35,917 nucleotides of DNA from Bacteroidia bacterium (GCA_019695295.1 JAIBAH010000038.1:1-35917); one strand, 5' to 3'; counted from the stretch's first letter, positions 7,926 through 16,966 are shown. The notes: a model not told the origin generated them from the sequence alone. Numbers and translations are program-made.

Positions 7926-9224
7926 TTAATCCGGTTCTTTTTTAGTGTAAAGACCTGACAGTGCAGTAATCATTAAAAAAAAGGTTACGCCCCACTGACG
8001 CTCAAGAAGGGACTCCGTCAGCATACTCAGCAGAAATACGAACCCAAAAATATATATCCAAACCGGCTTTCTTCGTACAAAAAACGGAAAAATACCGGCA
8101 AGTATCAAACTGATGAAACCCGGAATTCCCAACGCAGCGAGGTTTTCCAGATACTGACAATGCGGACTCTCCAGTAATTCGGCCTCTGTCATATCCTCGG
8201 CTTTATTCATGTTTTGTAACCGGATTTTCCCTTCTTTTTTCAATGCTTCCCGCATATCTCCTATTCCTATTCCGGTAACTGGCTGCGATTTGAAAATATC
8301 CCATGTAATTTCCCAGGTAAAGTAACGCTTCATCATGGAGGAATCCCATAATTTATGATATACAAGGTATTCTTTGGACTCCCATATAGTAAAATCTATC
8401 CGGTTTTTGAAGGAAGGTACAGTTTTATAGAAAATAAATGGGGCAGAAAAAAACAAAATAGCGAGCAAAATCCCTTCTTTATATCTTTTATTGCTTAGGA
8501 TAAAATACACGCCGCAGGCAAAATACCCTGAATACAAAACAATAAAACCCGTACGGGAAGTGAGTAAATGAATCAGGATTGCATTGAGAATTGCCAGAAT
8601 CAAAAACAGGAGGCTTTCTCTTTTAAACAGCAAAGGCTGCTTTTTCTCCATAAACAAAATAAAACTCCATACCGAACTGAACGCCAGAAACAATCCAAAG
8701 TAGATATGATGAATTTTGGTAATAATATCTATCGTACCAAATACTTTGATGTGCTCAGCCATTACCCCAAAAGGAGAATCATACATTATAATATAGTAAA
8801 CAAATGACGAAATCGCAACCACTGACTGACATACTGAAAAGGTAAGCACAATCCATTTCAATTGCCGGATATTCGGAGGAGCAAGCTGAGAAGCGGCCAA
8901 AGGAATCAGCAGTAAGGGGAGCTTTACCCGTATCAATTCCGCCCACCGCTGAATATCCCCGGAATACAGGCCGGAGAGCAGAGGAAGTAAAAACAAAAAA
9001 AGGGTAATCACTGTGTAAAAAGATATTTTTCTTCCTGCCGACCCCGGGTCTTTTATTACAGCAAGAATAGCCGAAAGTATCAGCAAACCGGTACCTGTGC
9101 TAATCATCGCCCTCGACGCACTGAGACCAATGGCAATCAGCGCATATCCTATAAACGCTATCCCCTGAGCATCTCCTGCCCATTTAAGGGTATTTTGTCT
9201 CCAGTTTTTTTCCGGAAGTTTCAT
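7926..9224 (-). CDS. O-antigen ligase/polymerase family membrane protein (WaaL/Wzy-like)
   Basis: A 432-residue, very hydrophobic protein with about 10-12 predicted membrane helices and one larger outer loop. Late in that loop, TGIGIGDMREAL is followed by ESPHCQYLENLAALGIPGFISLI. This P-H-x-x-Y-L/G-x-P-G pattern is typical of the Wzy_C/O-antigen ligase family, where the His is functionally important. Family members transfer or polymerise undecaprenyl-linked polysaccharide or glycan at the periplasmic face, including O-glycosylation ligases. Which acceptor is used here cannot be decided. It reads toward the GT2 gene with only 20 bases between the stops, and it is divergent from the TIGR02757 gene. 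Confidence 0.82.
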   Translation of the reverse strand: MKLPEKNWRQNTLKWAGDAQGIAFIGYALIAIGLSASRAMISTGTGLLILSAILAVIKDPGSAGRKISFYTVITLFLFLLPLLSGLYSGDIQRWAELIRVKLPLLLIPLAASQLAPPNIRQLKWIVLTFSVCQSVVAISSFVYYIIMYDSPFGVMAEHIKVFGTIDIITKIHHIYFGLFLAFSSVWSFILFMEKKQPLLFKRESLLFLILAILNAILIHLLTSRTGFIVLYSGYFACGVYFILSNKRYKEGILLAILFFSAPFIFYKTVPSFKNRIDFTIWESKEYLVYHKLWDSSMMKRYFTWEITWDIFKSQPVTGIGIGDMREALKKEGKIRLQNMNKAEDMTEAELLESPHCQYLENLAALGIPGFISLILAGIFPFFVRRKPVWIYIFGFVFLLSMLTESLLERQWGVTFFLMITALSGLYTKKEPD

Positions 9225-9266
9225 CGGTATAATATTATAATGTATATCCTTTTCAATTCATGAGTA

Positions 9267-9274
9267 CAAAAGTA
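9267..9274 (-). promoter_or_regulatory. Probable -7 box for the O-antigen-ligase-like gene
   Basis: On the minus strand TACTTTTG matches TAnnTTTG, 42 bases upstream of the ATG. No clear TTG stands at the expected distance. Confidence 0.45.
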
Positions 9275-9351
9275 TAAAAAATGCAGGGATTAATTTCAGA
9301 TACTTCCCTCAAAATCCTTTTCTGATATTTTTTACAGGAAGGAAAAACCCC

Positions 9352-9359
9352 TATCTTTG
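9352..9359 (+). promoter_or_regulatory. Promoter -7 box for the TIGR02757 gene
   Basis: TATCTTTG is an exact TAnnTTTG match, 33 bases before the ATG. The -33 side is not recognisable. Confidence 0.55.
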
Positions 9360-9392
9360 ATGAAAATATTAAACCAAAATATTCATTATTGA

Positions 9393-10181
9393 ATGCCCGT
9401 TCCCGATAAAATATTGTTTGAGTTGCTGGAAGAAAAACACAATCAATACAATACCCCCGATTTTATAGCTGAAGACCCCATCAGTATTCCTCATTTATTT
9501 ACCAGAAAGGAAGATATTGAAATTGCGGGTTTTCTCTCGGCACTGATTGCCTGGGGAAAAAGAAGCCTGATTCTCAAAGGTGCAAAAAAAATGATGGAAA
9601 TCATGGAGTATTCTCCCTTTGATTTTATTATGAATGCCTCTGATAAAGAACTATCATACTGGAACGGATATGTTTACCGTACGTTTCAGGATACCGATGT
9701 AAAAGCAATCACACAGGCTCTAAAACGAATTTACAAAGAAACCGGAGGATTGGAAGAAATTTTTCGGCCCGTCTTCCCGGACGATAATCAACAGGATGAG
9801 CCTGCGTATTACGCCATTCTTCAGGCCCGGAAATACCTGACCCAAAGCCCGGATTTCCCGGAAAGAACCCAAAAACACCTTGCCAACCCCGCAAAAGGGG
9901 CAAGCGCCAAAAGACTCAATATGTTTTTGAGATGGATGGTAAGGAAGGATTACCGGGGAGTAGATTTCGGGATATGGAATTGCCTGACTCCGGCTCAGCT
10001 GATTTGTCCGCTGGATGTACATACCGGCAATATGGGGCGAAAACTCGGATTGCTCCTGAGTCCTCAGGACAACTGGAAATCGGCGGTGAGTTTAACGGAA
10101 AGCCTGAGACATTACTGTAAGGAAGACCCCGTCAAGTATGACTTTGCCTTATTCGGACTGGGGATTTATGATAAACTATAG
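9393..10181 (+). CDS. TIGR02757 family protein (DUF2400), function unknown
   Basis: A 262-residue protein matching the TIGR02757 family by eye: YNTPDFIAEDPISIPHLF near the N-terminus, EIAGFLSALIAWGKRSLILKGA, then a helical middle with KRLNMFLRWMVRKD and IWNCLTPAQLICPLDVHTG, and the ending PVKYDFALFGLGI. The WMVR-D and PLDVH-G segments are reminiscent of helix-hairpin-helix DNA glycosylase-like folds, and members have been regarded as distant relatives of that superfamily, but activity is not shown. The stop is TAG, the only terminal amber codon among the confident genes here. It is monocistronic, divergent from the O-antigen-ligase-like gene. Confidence 0.85.
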   Translation: MPVPDKILFELLEEKHNQYNTPDFIAEDPISIPHLFTRKEDIEIAGFLSALIAWGKRSLILKGAKKMMEIMEYSPFDFIMNASDKELSYWNGYVYRTFQDTDVKAITQALKRIYKETGGLEEIFRPVFPDDNQQDEPAYYAILQARKYLTQSPDFPERTQKHLANPAKGASAKRLNMFLRWMVRKDYRGVDFGIWNCLTPAQLICPLDVHTGNMGRKLGLLLSPQDNWKSAVSLTESLRHYCKEDPVKYDFALFGLGIYDKL

Positions 10182-10245
10182 TGCTCATACCCCACATTGT
10201 CCTGTACCCGGTGAGAGAACTTTCCTGCTATATGTAAAAAAGCCG

Positions 10246-10253
10246 TATCTTTG
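10246..10253 (+). promoter_or_regulatory. Promoter -7 box for the acyltransferase-mazG operon
   Basis: TATCTTTG is an exact match to TAnnTTTG. The coding start lies at 10382, so the transcript would carry a leader of about 120 nt that contains the hairpin listed next. Confidence 0.55.
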
Positions 10254-10274
10254 CACTATTGAACAGACAGGTCG

Positions 10275-10308
10275 TTTCAGGTTCAGGATTTGTATCCTCC
10301 CGCTGAAA
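10275..10308 (+). promoter_or_regulatory. Two-tier hairpin in the leader of the acyltransferase-mazG operon
   Basis: An outer 6-bp stem (TTTCAG 10275-10280 with CTGAAA 10303-10308) encloses a symmetric 4x4 internal loop and an inner 5-bp stem (AGGAT 10285-10289 with ATCCT 10294-10298) capped by TTGT. Both stems are perfect. It does not match a riboswitch or leader I know, and there is no T run, so it does not look like a terminator. Confidence 0.4.
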
Positions 10309-10381
10309 TTGCCGCTAAGTAAAAAAATATACAATATCCGTATTCGTTAATGTAGTAAAAATAAATTATTGCTTTTTTCCG

Positions 10382-11155
10382 ATGGATAAAACTGATTTGT
10401 TTCAACAGAAGTATAAAGGTCAGCCGGATTGGGAGTTATTGAAAAAAATTATTCCCTTTGCTGAATTCATGAAATTCTATCATCATTACCGGGTGGATGG
10501 TATCTTCCGGATTCCGGAAAAAGGCAAAGCCATGATTTTAGTGAATCATAGTCTTGCGACTTATGATATATTATTGCTGGGTTACAGCATTTTTGATAAA
10601 ATAGGCCGGTTGCCGAGAGGACTGGCAGACAGCAACTTTTACAAGAACAGCCTTACTGCAGACTGGATATCCCGGTTCGGTATATATGAAGCGAATCAGG
10701 GGAATGCTGAAAATATTTTAAAAAATGACGGACTGCTATTGCTGGCACCCGGAGGCACAAAAGAAGCGATTCGCTCTTCAGAAGAAAAATTCCAGATTAA
10801 ATGGGATAACCGAAAGGGATTTGCAAGATTATCTATCAAAACCCAAAGCCCCATCATCCTGGCGGCCTGTCCGGGAGCAGACAATGTTTATACCGTAAAA
10901 AACAGCGTCATTACCGACCTTGCCTATAAATTTTTCAAATTCCCCGTAGCATTTGCAGAAGGACTGGGAAATACAATCCTGCCCCGTCCTGTAAAACTTG
11001 TACACTATATTCATGACCCGATTTATCCTCCGTTCTTTGAAGGGGAAAATCCTGACGAAGAAATGGTGGAGCAATATCATCTGCAAATAGTAAAGACCAT
11101 GAGAGAATGGATGGATCAACATAAAGAAATTATCAAAAAAAATAAAAAGTTATGA
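10382..11155 (+). CDS. Lysophospholipid acyltransferase-like protein (MGAT/TMEM68-type LPLAT)
   Basis: A 257-residue protein. The acyltransferase block I is NHSLATYD (Asn55, His56, Asp62), with five residues between His and Asp as in the MGAT/DGAT-like branch rather than the classic H-x4-D of PlsC. The second block is LLAPGGTKEA (PGG at 123-125) followed by KGFARLSIKTQSPIIL, again the pattern of that branch (PGG-x-x-E-A ... RKGF-x-R-L-A). No membrane helix is obvious, but the first 50 residues are amphipathic. It probably acylates a glycerolipid or similar alcohol with acyl-CoA or acyl-ACP at the inner membrane. The stop overlaps the mazG start by 4 bases (ATGA), so the two are translationally coupled. 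Confidence 0.8.
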   Translation: MDKTDLFQQKYKGQPDWELLKKIIPFAEFMKFYHHYRVDGIFRIPEKGKAMILVNHSLATYDILLLGYSIFDKIGRLPRGLADSNFYKNSLTADWISRFGIYEANQGNAENILKNDGLLLLAPGGTKEAIRSSEEKFQIKWDNRKGFARLSIKTQSPIILAACPGADNVYTVKNSVITDLAYKFFKFPVAFAEGLGNTILPRPVKLVHYIHDPIYPPFFEGENPDEEMVEQYHLQIVKTMREWMDQHKEIIKKNKKL

Positions 11156-11916
11156 CGGAAACGCTAAAATCGCTTGAGAGACTTATCGAAGTTGTACATG
11201 AACTAAGAATAAAATGCCCCTGGGACAAAGAACAGACCTTTGATAGTCTGAGACATCTCACTATCGAGGAGACCTACGAGCTGGCAGAAGCACTGGTAAA
11301 AAAAGATTTTGATGAAATCCGGACAGAATTGGGGGATTTGCTGCTTCATATTATTTTTTATGCCCGTATCGCCGAAGAGCAAAATAAATTTGACTTAAAA
11401 GCAATCACTGAATCCCTCACAGATAAACTAATCCGAAGACATCCTCATATCTATGGAGAAACCCAATTAGACAATGCAGCGGATGTATTGAAAAACTGGG
11501 AAAAAATCAAGCAAACAGAAGGGAAAAAGAAAAAATCTGTACTTGCAGGTGTACCTGACGGTTTACCCTCTCTTGTGAAAGCTTTCCGTATGCAGGAAAA
11601 AGCAGCCGGAGTCGGATTCGACTGGGAAGACAATAGCGGGGCCTGGGAAAAACTGAAGGAAGAAATCAGTGAGTTTGAAGCCGAAAGTGATATGGAAAAA
11701 AGAACTGCAGAAATGGGAGATGTATTTTTTGCCCTGATTAATTATTGCAGGCTCTCCGGAATCAATCCCGATGAGGCACTTTCTCTTACAAATCTTAAAT
11801 TTAAGCACCGTTTTCAGTACATAGAACAAAAAGCGGAGGAGAAAAACACCCCCCTTTCGGACATGTCCTTGTATGAAATGGAGGCTTTTTGGAATGAAGC
11901 CAAAAAGATTCAATAA
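11152..11916 (+). CDS. mazG: Nucleoside triphosphate pyrophosphohydrolase MazG
   Basis: A 254-residue protein with two tandem MazG domains. The first holds the family segment CPWDKEQTFDSLRHLTIEE at residues of about 22-40, the metal-binding EE-x-x-E (39-43) and ELGDLL (59-64), then KLIRRHPHIYGE. The second, degenerate half contains EKAAGVGFDWED, KEEISEFEAE and MGDVFFALIN. It hydrolyses NTPs and dNTPs to NMPs and pyrophosphate in the cytosol, cleaning the nucleotide pool and, in some bacteria, lowering ppGpp. It is coupled to the acyltransferase by an ATGA overlap, and a strong terminator follows. Confidence 0.93.
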   Translation: MTETLKSLERLIEVVHELRIKCPWDKEQTFDSLRHLTIEETYELAEALVKKDFDEIRTELGDLLLHIIFYARIAEEQNKFDLKAITESLTDKLIRRHPHIYGETQLDNAADVLKNWEKIKQTEGKKKKSVLAGVPDGLPSLVKAFRMQEKAAGVGFDWEDNSGAWEKLKEEISEFEAESDMEKRTAEMGDVFFALINYCRLSGINPDEALSLTNLKFKHRFQYIEQKAEEKNTPLSDMSLYEMEAFWNEAKKIQ

Positions 11917-11949
11917 AGTGTAGGTTCAATCCCTACATTATATAGTATT

Positions 11950-11990
11950 TTCCGTTAAAATGTTGGTACATTTTAACGGAATTTTTTTTT
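11950..11990 (+). terminator. Strong rho-independent terminator after mazG
   Basis: A 14-bp perfect stem (11950-11963 with 11968-11981), a TGGT loop and a run of nine T (11982-11990). This is the clearest intrinsic terminator in the window. Confidence 0.92.
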
Positions 11991-12813
11991 GGGTACATAA
12001 CCTGAAAAAATGTAAGAAAACAGCCTTAGTTTTTTGTTAACCGTATTTTAAAAATTCCAAAACCATGAAATATTGGTCATGTCACTCAAATAGTATAACC
12101 AGTAATGATGTAAGAAAACCGAGCTTTCATTCCTGACTTGCAATTTCCCTCTGTTTACCCCCTACATAATCAGGCACATATAAAATGTTTCAATAAACCA
12201 CATGATAAAATGTTAATTAATGTATATTTATTTATTCAAAAAATTATTTTAATGAAATACTTTATCCTAACTTTGTTAATATAAAAATGAGGAAAAAAAC
12301 AAAAAACGAAATCATGAATTAAATCCTTATAAAAAATTAATATCATTAAAATATGCCTGAATAATACTTTGTAACAAAAATACATTTCATTTATTAGTTT
12401 TTGTTCTTATATAATAAAATATTGATTAACAATATTTTAAATGATATTTACTGTCTCAAAACCAAAATACATGTTAATTATTATTCACTATGTTAAAAAT
12501 AATTATTTTTAAAAATTTTAATAAAAAAAACGAAAAACTATTTGCGTAATAAAAAAATGTTTCTAAATTAGCAATGTATTAAAGATGTAAAGTTAAAGAA
12601 AATATTTATTTTAAAAAATGAAATAATTAACAAAAACAAGCATTTTTAATACATCACTAAACAAAAAATTGATTATCAGTTAATTATCACTAATTTTTAT
12701 TTCAATAAACAGTAATATTAGATTAAAAGCAATATTATAAAAAAAAATCATCTGTATTCAAAACATAATTTTTATTTAAATTCATTTTCACTTATTTAAC
12801 ATTCGGATTGGTT
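11991..12813. other. Very AT-rich non-coding stretch
   Basis: About 820 bases with no convincing gene. Base composition falls well below that of the flanking genes, with long A and T runs and few G/C, especially from about 12200 onward. The 12-mer ATGTAAGAAAAC occurs twice, at 12010-12021 and 12108-12119, 98 bases apart. No exact TAnnTTTG box appears near the following gene; TTTGCG at 12541-12546 is the nearest resemblance. It may hold a long 5' leader or distant promoter for the T9SS cargo gene downstream. Confidence 0.6.
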
Positions 12814-14700
12814 ATGAAAAATATTTACATTGTATCAATCTTGCTTCTTTTGTTTTTCTCTCTGCACTCTGACCTGAAATCCCAGTCTAACCTAATGTGG
12901 ACTCAATGCTATGGAGGTTCTCAGGATGACAAATCTTACTACATCAAGGAAACAAGCGACGGAGGAACTATTTCTGCGGGCTACACAACCTCTCTTGCTT
13001 TTTCGGGTAGTACTATTAATAATCATGGCGGCAAAGACGCATTCGTACTAAAGCTCAATGCAGCAGGTACTGTTCAATGGCAGCAATCTTTGGGCGGAAC
13101 CAATGATGAACTGGCCAATGTAGTGAAGGAAATTCCTGGAGGCGGATACATTATCGCAGGTTCCAGTGGTTCAGGTAACGGCAACGTAGGGGTAAACTTC
13201 GGTGGTAAGGACGCCTGGATTGTAAAACTGAGTCCCTCCGGAAGTATTGTATGGAGTAAAGTCATCGGCGGTTTAAATAACGAAGAGGCTACCTCAGTGT
13301 TTCCTACTTCCGATGGTGGCTTTTTTGTAGTAGGCTACAGTTTTTCTTCTGTGCTTTCCCAGCAGGGAGGAGCTACTATGCCCAGCAATCATCACGGCAA
13401 CTCTGATATATGGACAGCAAGGCTGGACGGAGCCGGGAATGTACTCTGGACTAAATGTTTCGGAGGATCTATGTCAGACAGAGCAAATGCTACGATTCAA
13501 CACTCCAATGGTACTTATTATATTGCCGGATACACTGAATCCAATAATGGAGATGTATCAGGAAATCATCAGGATCAAAACTTTTTCCCTCCTCAGAACA
13601 CACAGGACTACTGGGTAATCAACGTAGATCTGGACGGAAATCTACTCTGGCAAAAATGCCTTGGTGGCAGCCTTTCTGAAAATGCCAATGATTTGGTGGA
13701 AACAATGAACGGAGAGATAGTGGTTGCGGGATACTCTTACTCTTCCGACGGAGATGTACCTACAAATGCAGGAATGAAAGATGCGTGGCTTGTAAAACTT
13801 TCTGCCTCAGGAACCCTGGTTTCAGGAAACAGTATCGGTGGAATGTTCGATGATTTGCCTATGTCTGTCAATTTATTGCCAAACGGAGGGTATCTCATCT
13901 CAGGCTCCACGAACTCCGGTATGATTAATGGCACACTTATGCCGGTAATCGGATACTATGACTACTTTATGATGTATCTGGACAATAATCTCACCTATAT
14001 GGCACATGCCGTTGTAGGGGGTACAGGATGGGACTATGCCAGAAGTGTAGTGAGAACAGTAGATGGCAATTATGTGGTAGGCGGATACACCAATTCCTCC
14101 AACGGATTTTTTACCTCCAACAGCGGGTCTTTTGACTTTGGGGTAGTAAAAATCAATGCTTCTATCCTTCCGGTTGAGTTGGTTTCCTTTGAGGCCAAGC
14201 CCTACAATAATGATGTGTATCTGGAGTGGCAGACCGCAACAGAAGTAAACAATGCGTTTTTTATTGTGGAAAGAAGCGAAAACGGAACAGACTTTGAAGG
14301 GATTGGATTAATTGAAGGCCATGGCACTTCCTATGTAACTCACGACTATCAGTTTACTGACCACAATGTAGCAGAAGGCAAATGGTACTATCGTCTCCAT
14401 CAGGTAGATATAGAAGGCACAGACCATTACAGTGATACCCGAATTGTAACCATTAATCATTTCCGGAATACAGGAATATATCCCAACCCGGCTGTAGATA
14501 ATATCATCATTGCAGGAGAAGGGCCGATTAAATCCGTAACGATTTCTGACTTTGCAGGAAGAAGTTACCTTTCTGAATATTACGGACACTTTAGCAGCAC
14601 AGAAACCATGAATGTAAGCTCTCTGCCTAAAGGCACTTATATCCTGATGACACTTTTTGAAGACGGACAATCTACTTTCACACGCTTAATCAAGGAATAA
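12814..14700 (+). CDS. T9SS cargo protein with repeated beta-propeller-like units and type A sorting domain
   Basis: A 628-residue protein starting at ATG 12814 (the frame opens two codons earlier at a TTG). The signal peptide ends near DLKSQ. Residues of about 25-440 carry repeats of 50-70 residues around 'W-x-x-x-x-GG-x-x-x-D-x-A-x-x-[IV]-x-x-x-x-[DG]GG-[YF]-x-[IV]-x-G-[YS]', for example WQQSLGGTNDELANVVKE and WSKVIGGLNNEEATSV, with lines such as KDAWIVKLSPSG between them. This pattern suggests a beta-propeller-like array. A beta-sandwich stretch (LPVELVSFEAKPYNNDVYLE, then FFIVERSENGTDF) follows. The last 74 residues are a type A T9SS sorting domain beginning IYPNPAVDNI and ending GTYILMT...TRLIKE. 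It is probably secreted or cell-surface attached; the ligand is unknown. Confidence 0.87.
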   Translation: MKNIYIVSILLLLFFSLHSDLKSQSNLMWTQCYGGSQDDKSYYIKETSDGGTISAGYTTSLAFSGSTINNHGGKDAFVLKLNAAGTVQWQQSLGGTNDELANVVKEIPGGGYIIAGSSGSGNGNVGVNFGGKDAWIVKLSPSGSIVWSKVIGGLNNEEATSVFPTSDGGFFVVGYSFSSVLSQQGGATMPSNHHGNSDIWTARLDGAGNVLWTKCFGGSMSDRANATIQHSNGTYYIAGYTESNNGDVSGNHQDQNFFPPQNTQDYWVINVDLDGNLLWQKCLGGSLSENANDLVETMNGEIVVAGYSYSSDGDVPTNAGMKDAWLVKLSASGTLVSGNSIGGMFDDLPMSVNLLPNGGYLISGSTNSGMINGTLMPVIGYYDYFMMYLDNNLTYMAHAVVGGTGWDYARSVVRTVDGNYVVGGYTNSSNGFFTSNSGSFDFGVVKINASILPVELVSFEAKPYNNDVYLEWQTATEVNNAFFIVERSENGTDFEGIGLIEGHGTSYVTHDYQFTDHNVAEGKWYYRLHQVDIEGTDHYSDTRIVTINHFRNTGIYPNPAVDNIIIAGEGPIKSVTISDFAGRSYLSEYYGHFSSTETMNVSSLPKGTYILMTLFEDGQSTFTRLIKE

Positions 14701-14730
14701 CGAATGGGATTTAAAAATACACAAACACAA

Positions 14731-14761
14731 AAAAAGCAAGCCACTACGGCTTGCTTTTTTT
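14731..14761. terminator. Bidirectional terminator between convergent genes
   Basis: GCAAGCC (14736-14742) pairs with GGCTTGC (14748-14754) around ACTAC. It is flanked by an A run on the left and a T run on the right, so it can end both the T9SS cargo gene and the minus-strand lipoprotein gene. Confidence 0.88.
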
Positions 14762-14786
14762 GTTTTACAGGCAGAAAATATATTTT

Positions 14787-15902
14787 TCAAAGCTGACAAT
14801 TGGTATTTGCAGGCTGAGGCGTATTGTTTAGACCCAGCAGCCACTCCGCACAATTATCCATGATTGCGTATCCGTTATGAATATCCAGATAATAGTTTTT
14901 GTTGATAGAACCAAAGACTCCATATACATCTTTAGTCCCTTTGAGATTGGTATATTCGGGTTTATCGGAATTAAAGTCAGTAAACTGCGGATTATTGGCA
15001 ATCATATAGCGGGTAAGAAAAGTATCAATTCCTGTTACTTCAAAACGAAGGCTTTTGGGCAGGATTTCTTTTGCTCCGTTGGCAGGGTCATCATCATAGG
15101 AATACAATCCGTTACCCGGCGCACCTGGCAAGTCTTTTTTAAATTCGTAAATCAACTCTTTGGGATTAAACTCAAAACACATAGAAGAAGTAGAGGCAGC
15201 ACATCTTACTCCGGAGCCATTCAGAAACATATCCGAAACATAATCCGCAGTATCAGGCACTCCCTGATTCTCAAAATACAGGAAGGTTCTCAACTCATAC
15301 CCGTAGGGAGCTCCGGTGATTCTTTTTGCCTGCCACTGTACCCGGTATGCCAGTTCAAGATCCAGTTTAGGGATAGATACATTGGGAGGGCCTCCGGCAC
15401 CGGGACCATAATCCGGCGTTGTAATGAGGGGCGTAAGCGGGATATAGGTATAAGCTTCAAACTTCAGCGAAGGGTCTGCGGCATCGGTCACTTCCAGCAT
15501 ATACTTCTCTCCCGGAATCAGCCGGTTACCCGTACCTTTGGTTTCGATACGGTAAAGGGTAGTATAGGGATAAAAATCCCCGGCTGTATCCGTTGGGACA
15601 TTGTCCACCTGAGTAGCATTAAACACTTTTCCGGACGGACCATTTAATTTTACGGTAAGCCCTTTTACGCTTATATCATTCTCTTTGGCATATTGAATGG
15701 CATCCCCATCCACCAAAAAACCTTTTATTACCCTGATATACTGAACCGTATCGGTGGCGTCCAATACACCAAATACTACGAAGATGTCTTTGGGAGGGGC
15801 TGTAATATCAATATTGGGTTTGCAGGAAGGCAATAATAATGCAGGACCAAAGGAGGCGAGCATCATAAACCAAAAAATAATCCGGGATATTTTCTTTGAC
15901 AT
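14787..15902 (-). CDS. Lipoprotein, possibly DUF4249-like
   Basis: A 371-residue protein with an N-terminal hydrophobic segment and a lipobox-like LLPSC, with Cys27 as the predicted lipidation site. The mature N-terminal half reads like beta-sandwich repeats (VVFGVLDATDTVQYIRVIKGF, LTVKLNGPSGKVF, LIPGEKYMLEVTDA), which recalls the DUF4249 lipoproteins of Bacteroidetes. The rest (DTFLTRYMIANNPQFTDFNSD, then TKDVYGVFGSINKNYYLD) fits, but I could not confirm the family. It is likely anchored to the outer membrane. It converges with the T9SS cargo gene across a shared terminator and diverges from panB, with a -7 box about 40 bases upstream. Function unknown. Confidence 0.78.
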   Translation of the reverse strand: MSKKISRIIFWFMMLASFGPALLLPSCKPNIDITAPPKDIFVVFGVLDATDTVQYIRVIKGFLVDGDAIQYAKENDISVKGLTVKLNGPSGKVFNATQVDNVPTDTAGDFYPYTTLYRIETKGTGNRLIPGEKYMLEVTDAADPSLKFEAYTYIPLTPLITTPDYGPGAGGPPNVSIPKLDLELAYRVQWQAKRITGAPYGYELRTFLYFENQGVPDTADYVSDMFLNGSGVRCAASTSSMCFEFNPKELIYEFKKDLPGAPGNGLYSYDDDPANGAKEILPKSLRFEVTGIDTFLTRYMIANNPQFTDFNSDKPEYTNLKGTKDVYGVFGSINKNYYLDIHNGYAIMDNCAEWLLGLNNTPQPANTNCQL

Positions 15903-15940
15903 AAAAATTGATGATGAAAATAAAATTTAAAAACTTCGCG

Positions 15941-15948
15941 CAAAATTA
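15941..15948 (-). promoter_or_regulatory. Probable -7 box for the minus-strand lipoprotein gene
   Basis: On the minus strand TAATTTTG matches TAnnTTTG, 39 bases before the ATG. The -33 element is not clear. Confidence 0.5.
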
Positions 15949-16018
15949 ATAAAACTTTCTGTTTTTGCAGTATAACGATAAATATATACAAAAAGGATAA
16001 CATATTTCAGAAAATAAC

Positions 16019-16026
16019 TATCTTTG
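16019..16026 (+). promoter_or_regulatory. Probable -7 box for panB
   Basis: TATCTTTG is an exact match to TAnnTTTG and lies 118 bases before the panB ATG, implying an AT-rich leader of about 110 nt. Confidence 0.5.
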
Positions 16027-16143
16027 AAGCCTTTTTGATTATAAAAAAATGAATGTCAAAATAATGGAAGAGTTTAGTTTGTTTTATAAGAATTAAAAAG
16101 CAAAAAACAATAATTTATTTACGAATCATTTAAGAGTAAAAAA

Positions 16144-16962
16144 ATGTCTGTAGCTAAAAAAAACCCCAGAAAGGTAACCACTCATACATTACAGGAAATG
16201 AAAATGAGAAAGGAAAAAATCGCTATGCTCACTGCCTACGATTTTTCTTTTGCAGGAATCATAGACAGTGCTTCCATTGACGTAATTCTGGTAGGGGATT
16301 CTGCCTCAAATGTCATTCACGGGCATGAAACCACCCTTCCCATTACCCTCAACCAGATGATTGACCACGCAAGTGCAGTAGTCAGAGCGGTAAAGCGTTG
16401 TCTTGTAGTGGTGGATCTGCCTTTCGGATATTATCAGGGCGATGGAAAAACAGCACTGAAGAGTGCCATCAGAATCATGAAGGAATCCGGAGGACATGCC
16501 ATTAAAATGGAAGGAGGAAGATTCATCGTAGATTATATCGCCCGGATTGTAAATGCAGGCATTCCCGTAATGGGTCACCTGGGACTTACGCCTCAATCCA
16601 TTTATAAATTTGGAACCTACTCTGTAAGAGCGCAGGAAGAAGCAGAAGCAGAAATTTTAATTCAGGACGCACTTTCTCTGGAAAAAGCAGGTTGTTTTGC
16701 GATAGTACTCGAAAAAATTCCGGCAGAACTGGCAGAAAGAGTGAGTAAGGAGTTACATATTCCCACTATAGGGATTGGTGCCGGGCCGGACTGTGATGGT
16801 CAGGTGCTCGTTACGCATGATATGCTGGGTATCAACAAAGAATTCAGCCCCCGTTTTTTGAGAAGATATGCCAGCCTTCATGATATTATGACCGAAGCAA
16901 TAGAAAATTATATCAAGGATGTAAAATCCGGAAACTTTCCCAGCACTGAAGAATCTTACTGA
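16144..16962 (+). CDS. panB: 3-methyl-2-oxobutanoate hydroxymethyltransferase
   Basis: A 272-residue protein of the standard PanB length. The metal- and substrate-binding residues known from the family are in place: GDSASN with Asp52, DLPFGYY with Asp91, KMEGG with Lys121 and Glu123, and LEKIP with Glu190. Other signatures are [25 protein letters not shown] and [15 protein letters not shown]. It transfers a hydroxymethyl group from methylene-tetrahydrofolate to 2-oxoisovalerate, the first committed step of pantothenate and CoA synthesis, in the cytosol. Other pan genes are not in the window. The next gene starts 4 bases after its stop, so the pair is co-transcribed. Confidence 0.96.
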   Translation: MSVAKKNPRKVTTHTLQEMKMRKEKIAMLTAYDFSFAGIIDSASIDVILVGDSASNVIHGHETTLPITLNQMIDHASAVVRAVKRCLVVVDLPFGYYQGDGKTALKSAIRIMKESGGHAIKMEGGRFIVDYIARIVNAGIPVMGHLGLTPQSIYKFGTYSVRAQEEAEAEILIQDALSLEKAGCFAIVLEKIPAELAERVSKELHIPTIGIGAGPDCDGQVLVTHDMLGINKEFSPRFLRRYASLHDIMTEAIENYIKDVKSGNFPSTEESY

Positions 16963-16966
16963 ATCC

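Noticed and set aside
10138-10350. A 70-residue plus-strand frame upstream of the acyltransferase
   Set aside because: It overlaps the end of the TIGR02757 gene in another frame and runs through the promoter and leader hairpin of the next operon.
14877-15647. A 256-residue plus-strand frame antisense to the lipoprotein gene
   Set aside because: The minus-strand frame has a start, a lipobox, a promoter and a shared terminator; the plus-strand translation has none of these.
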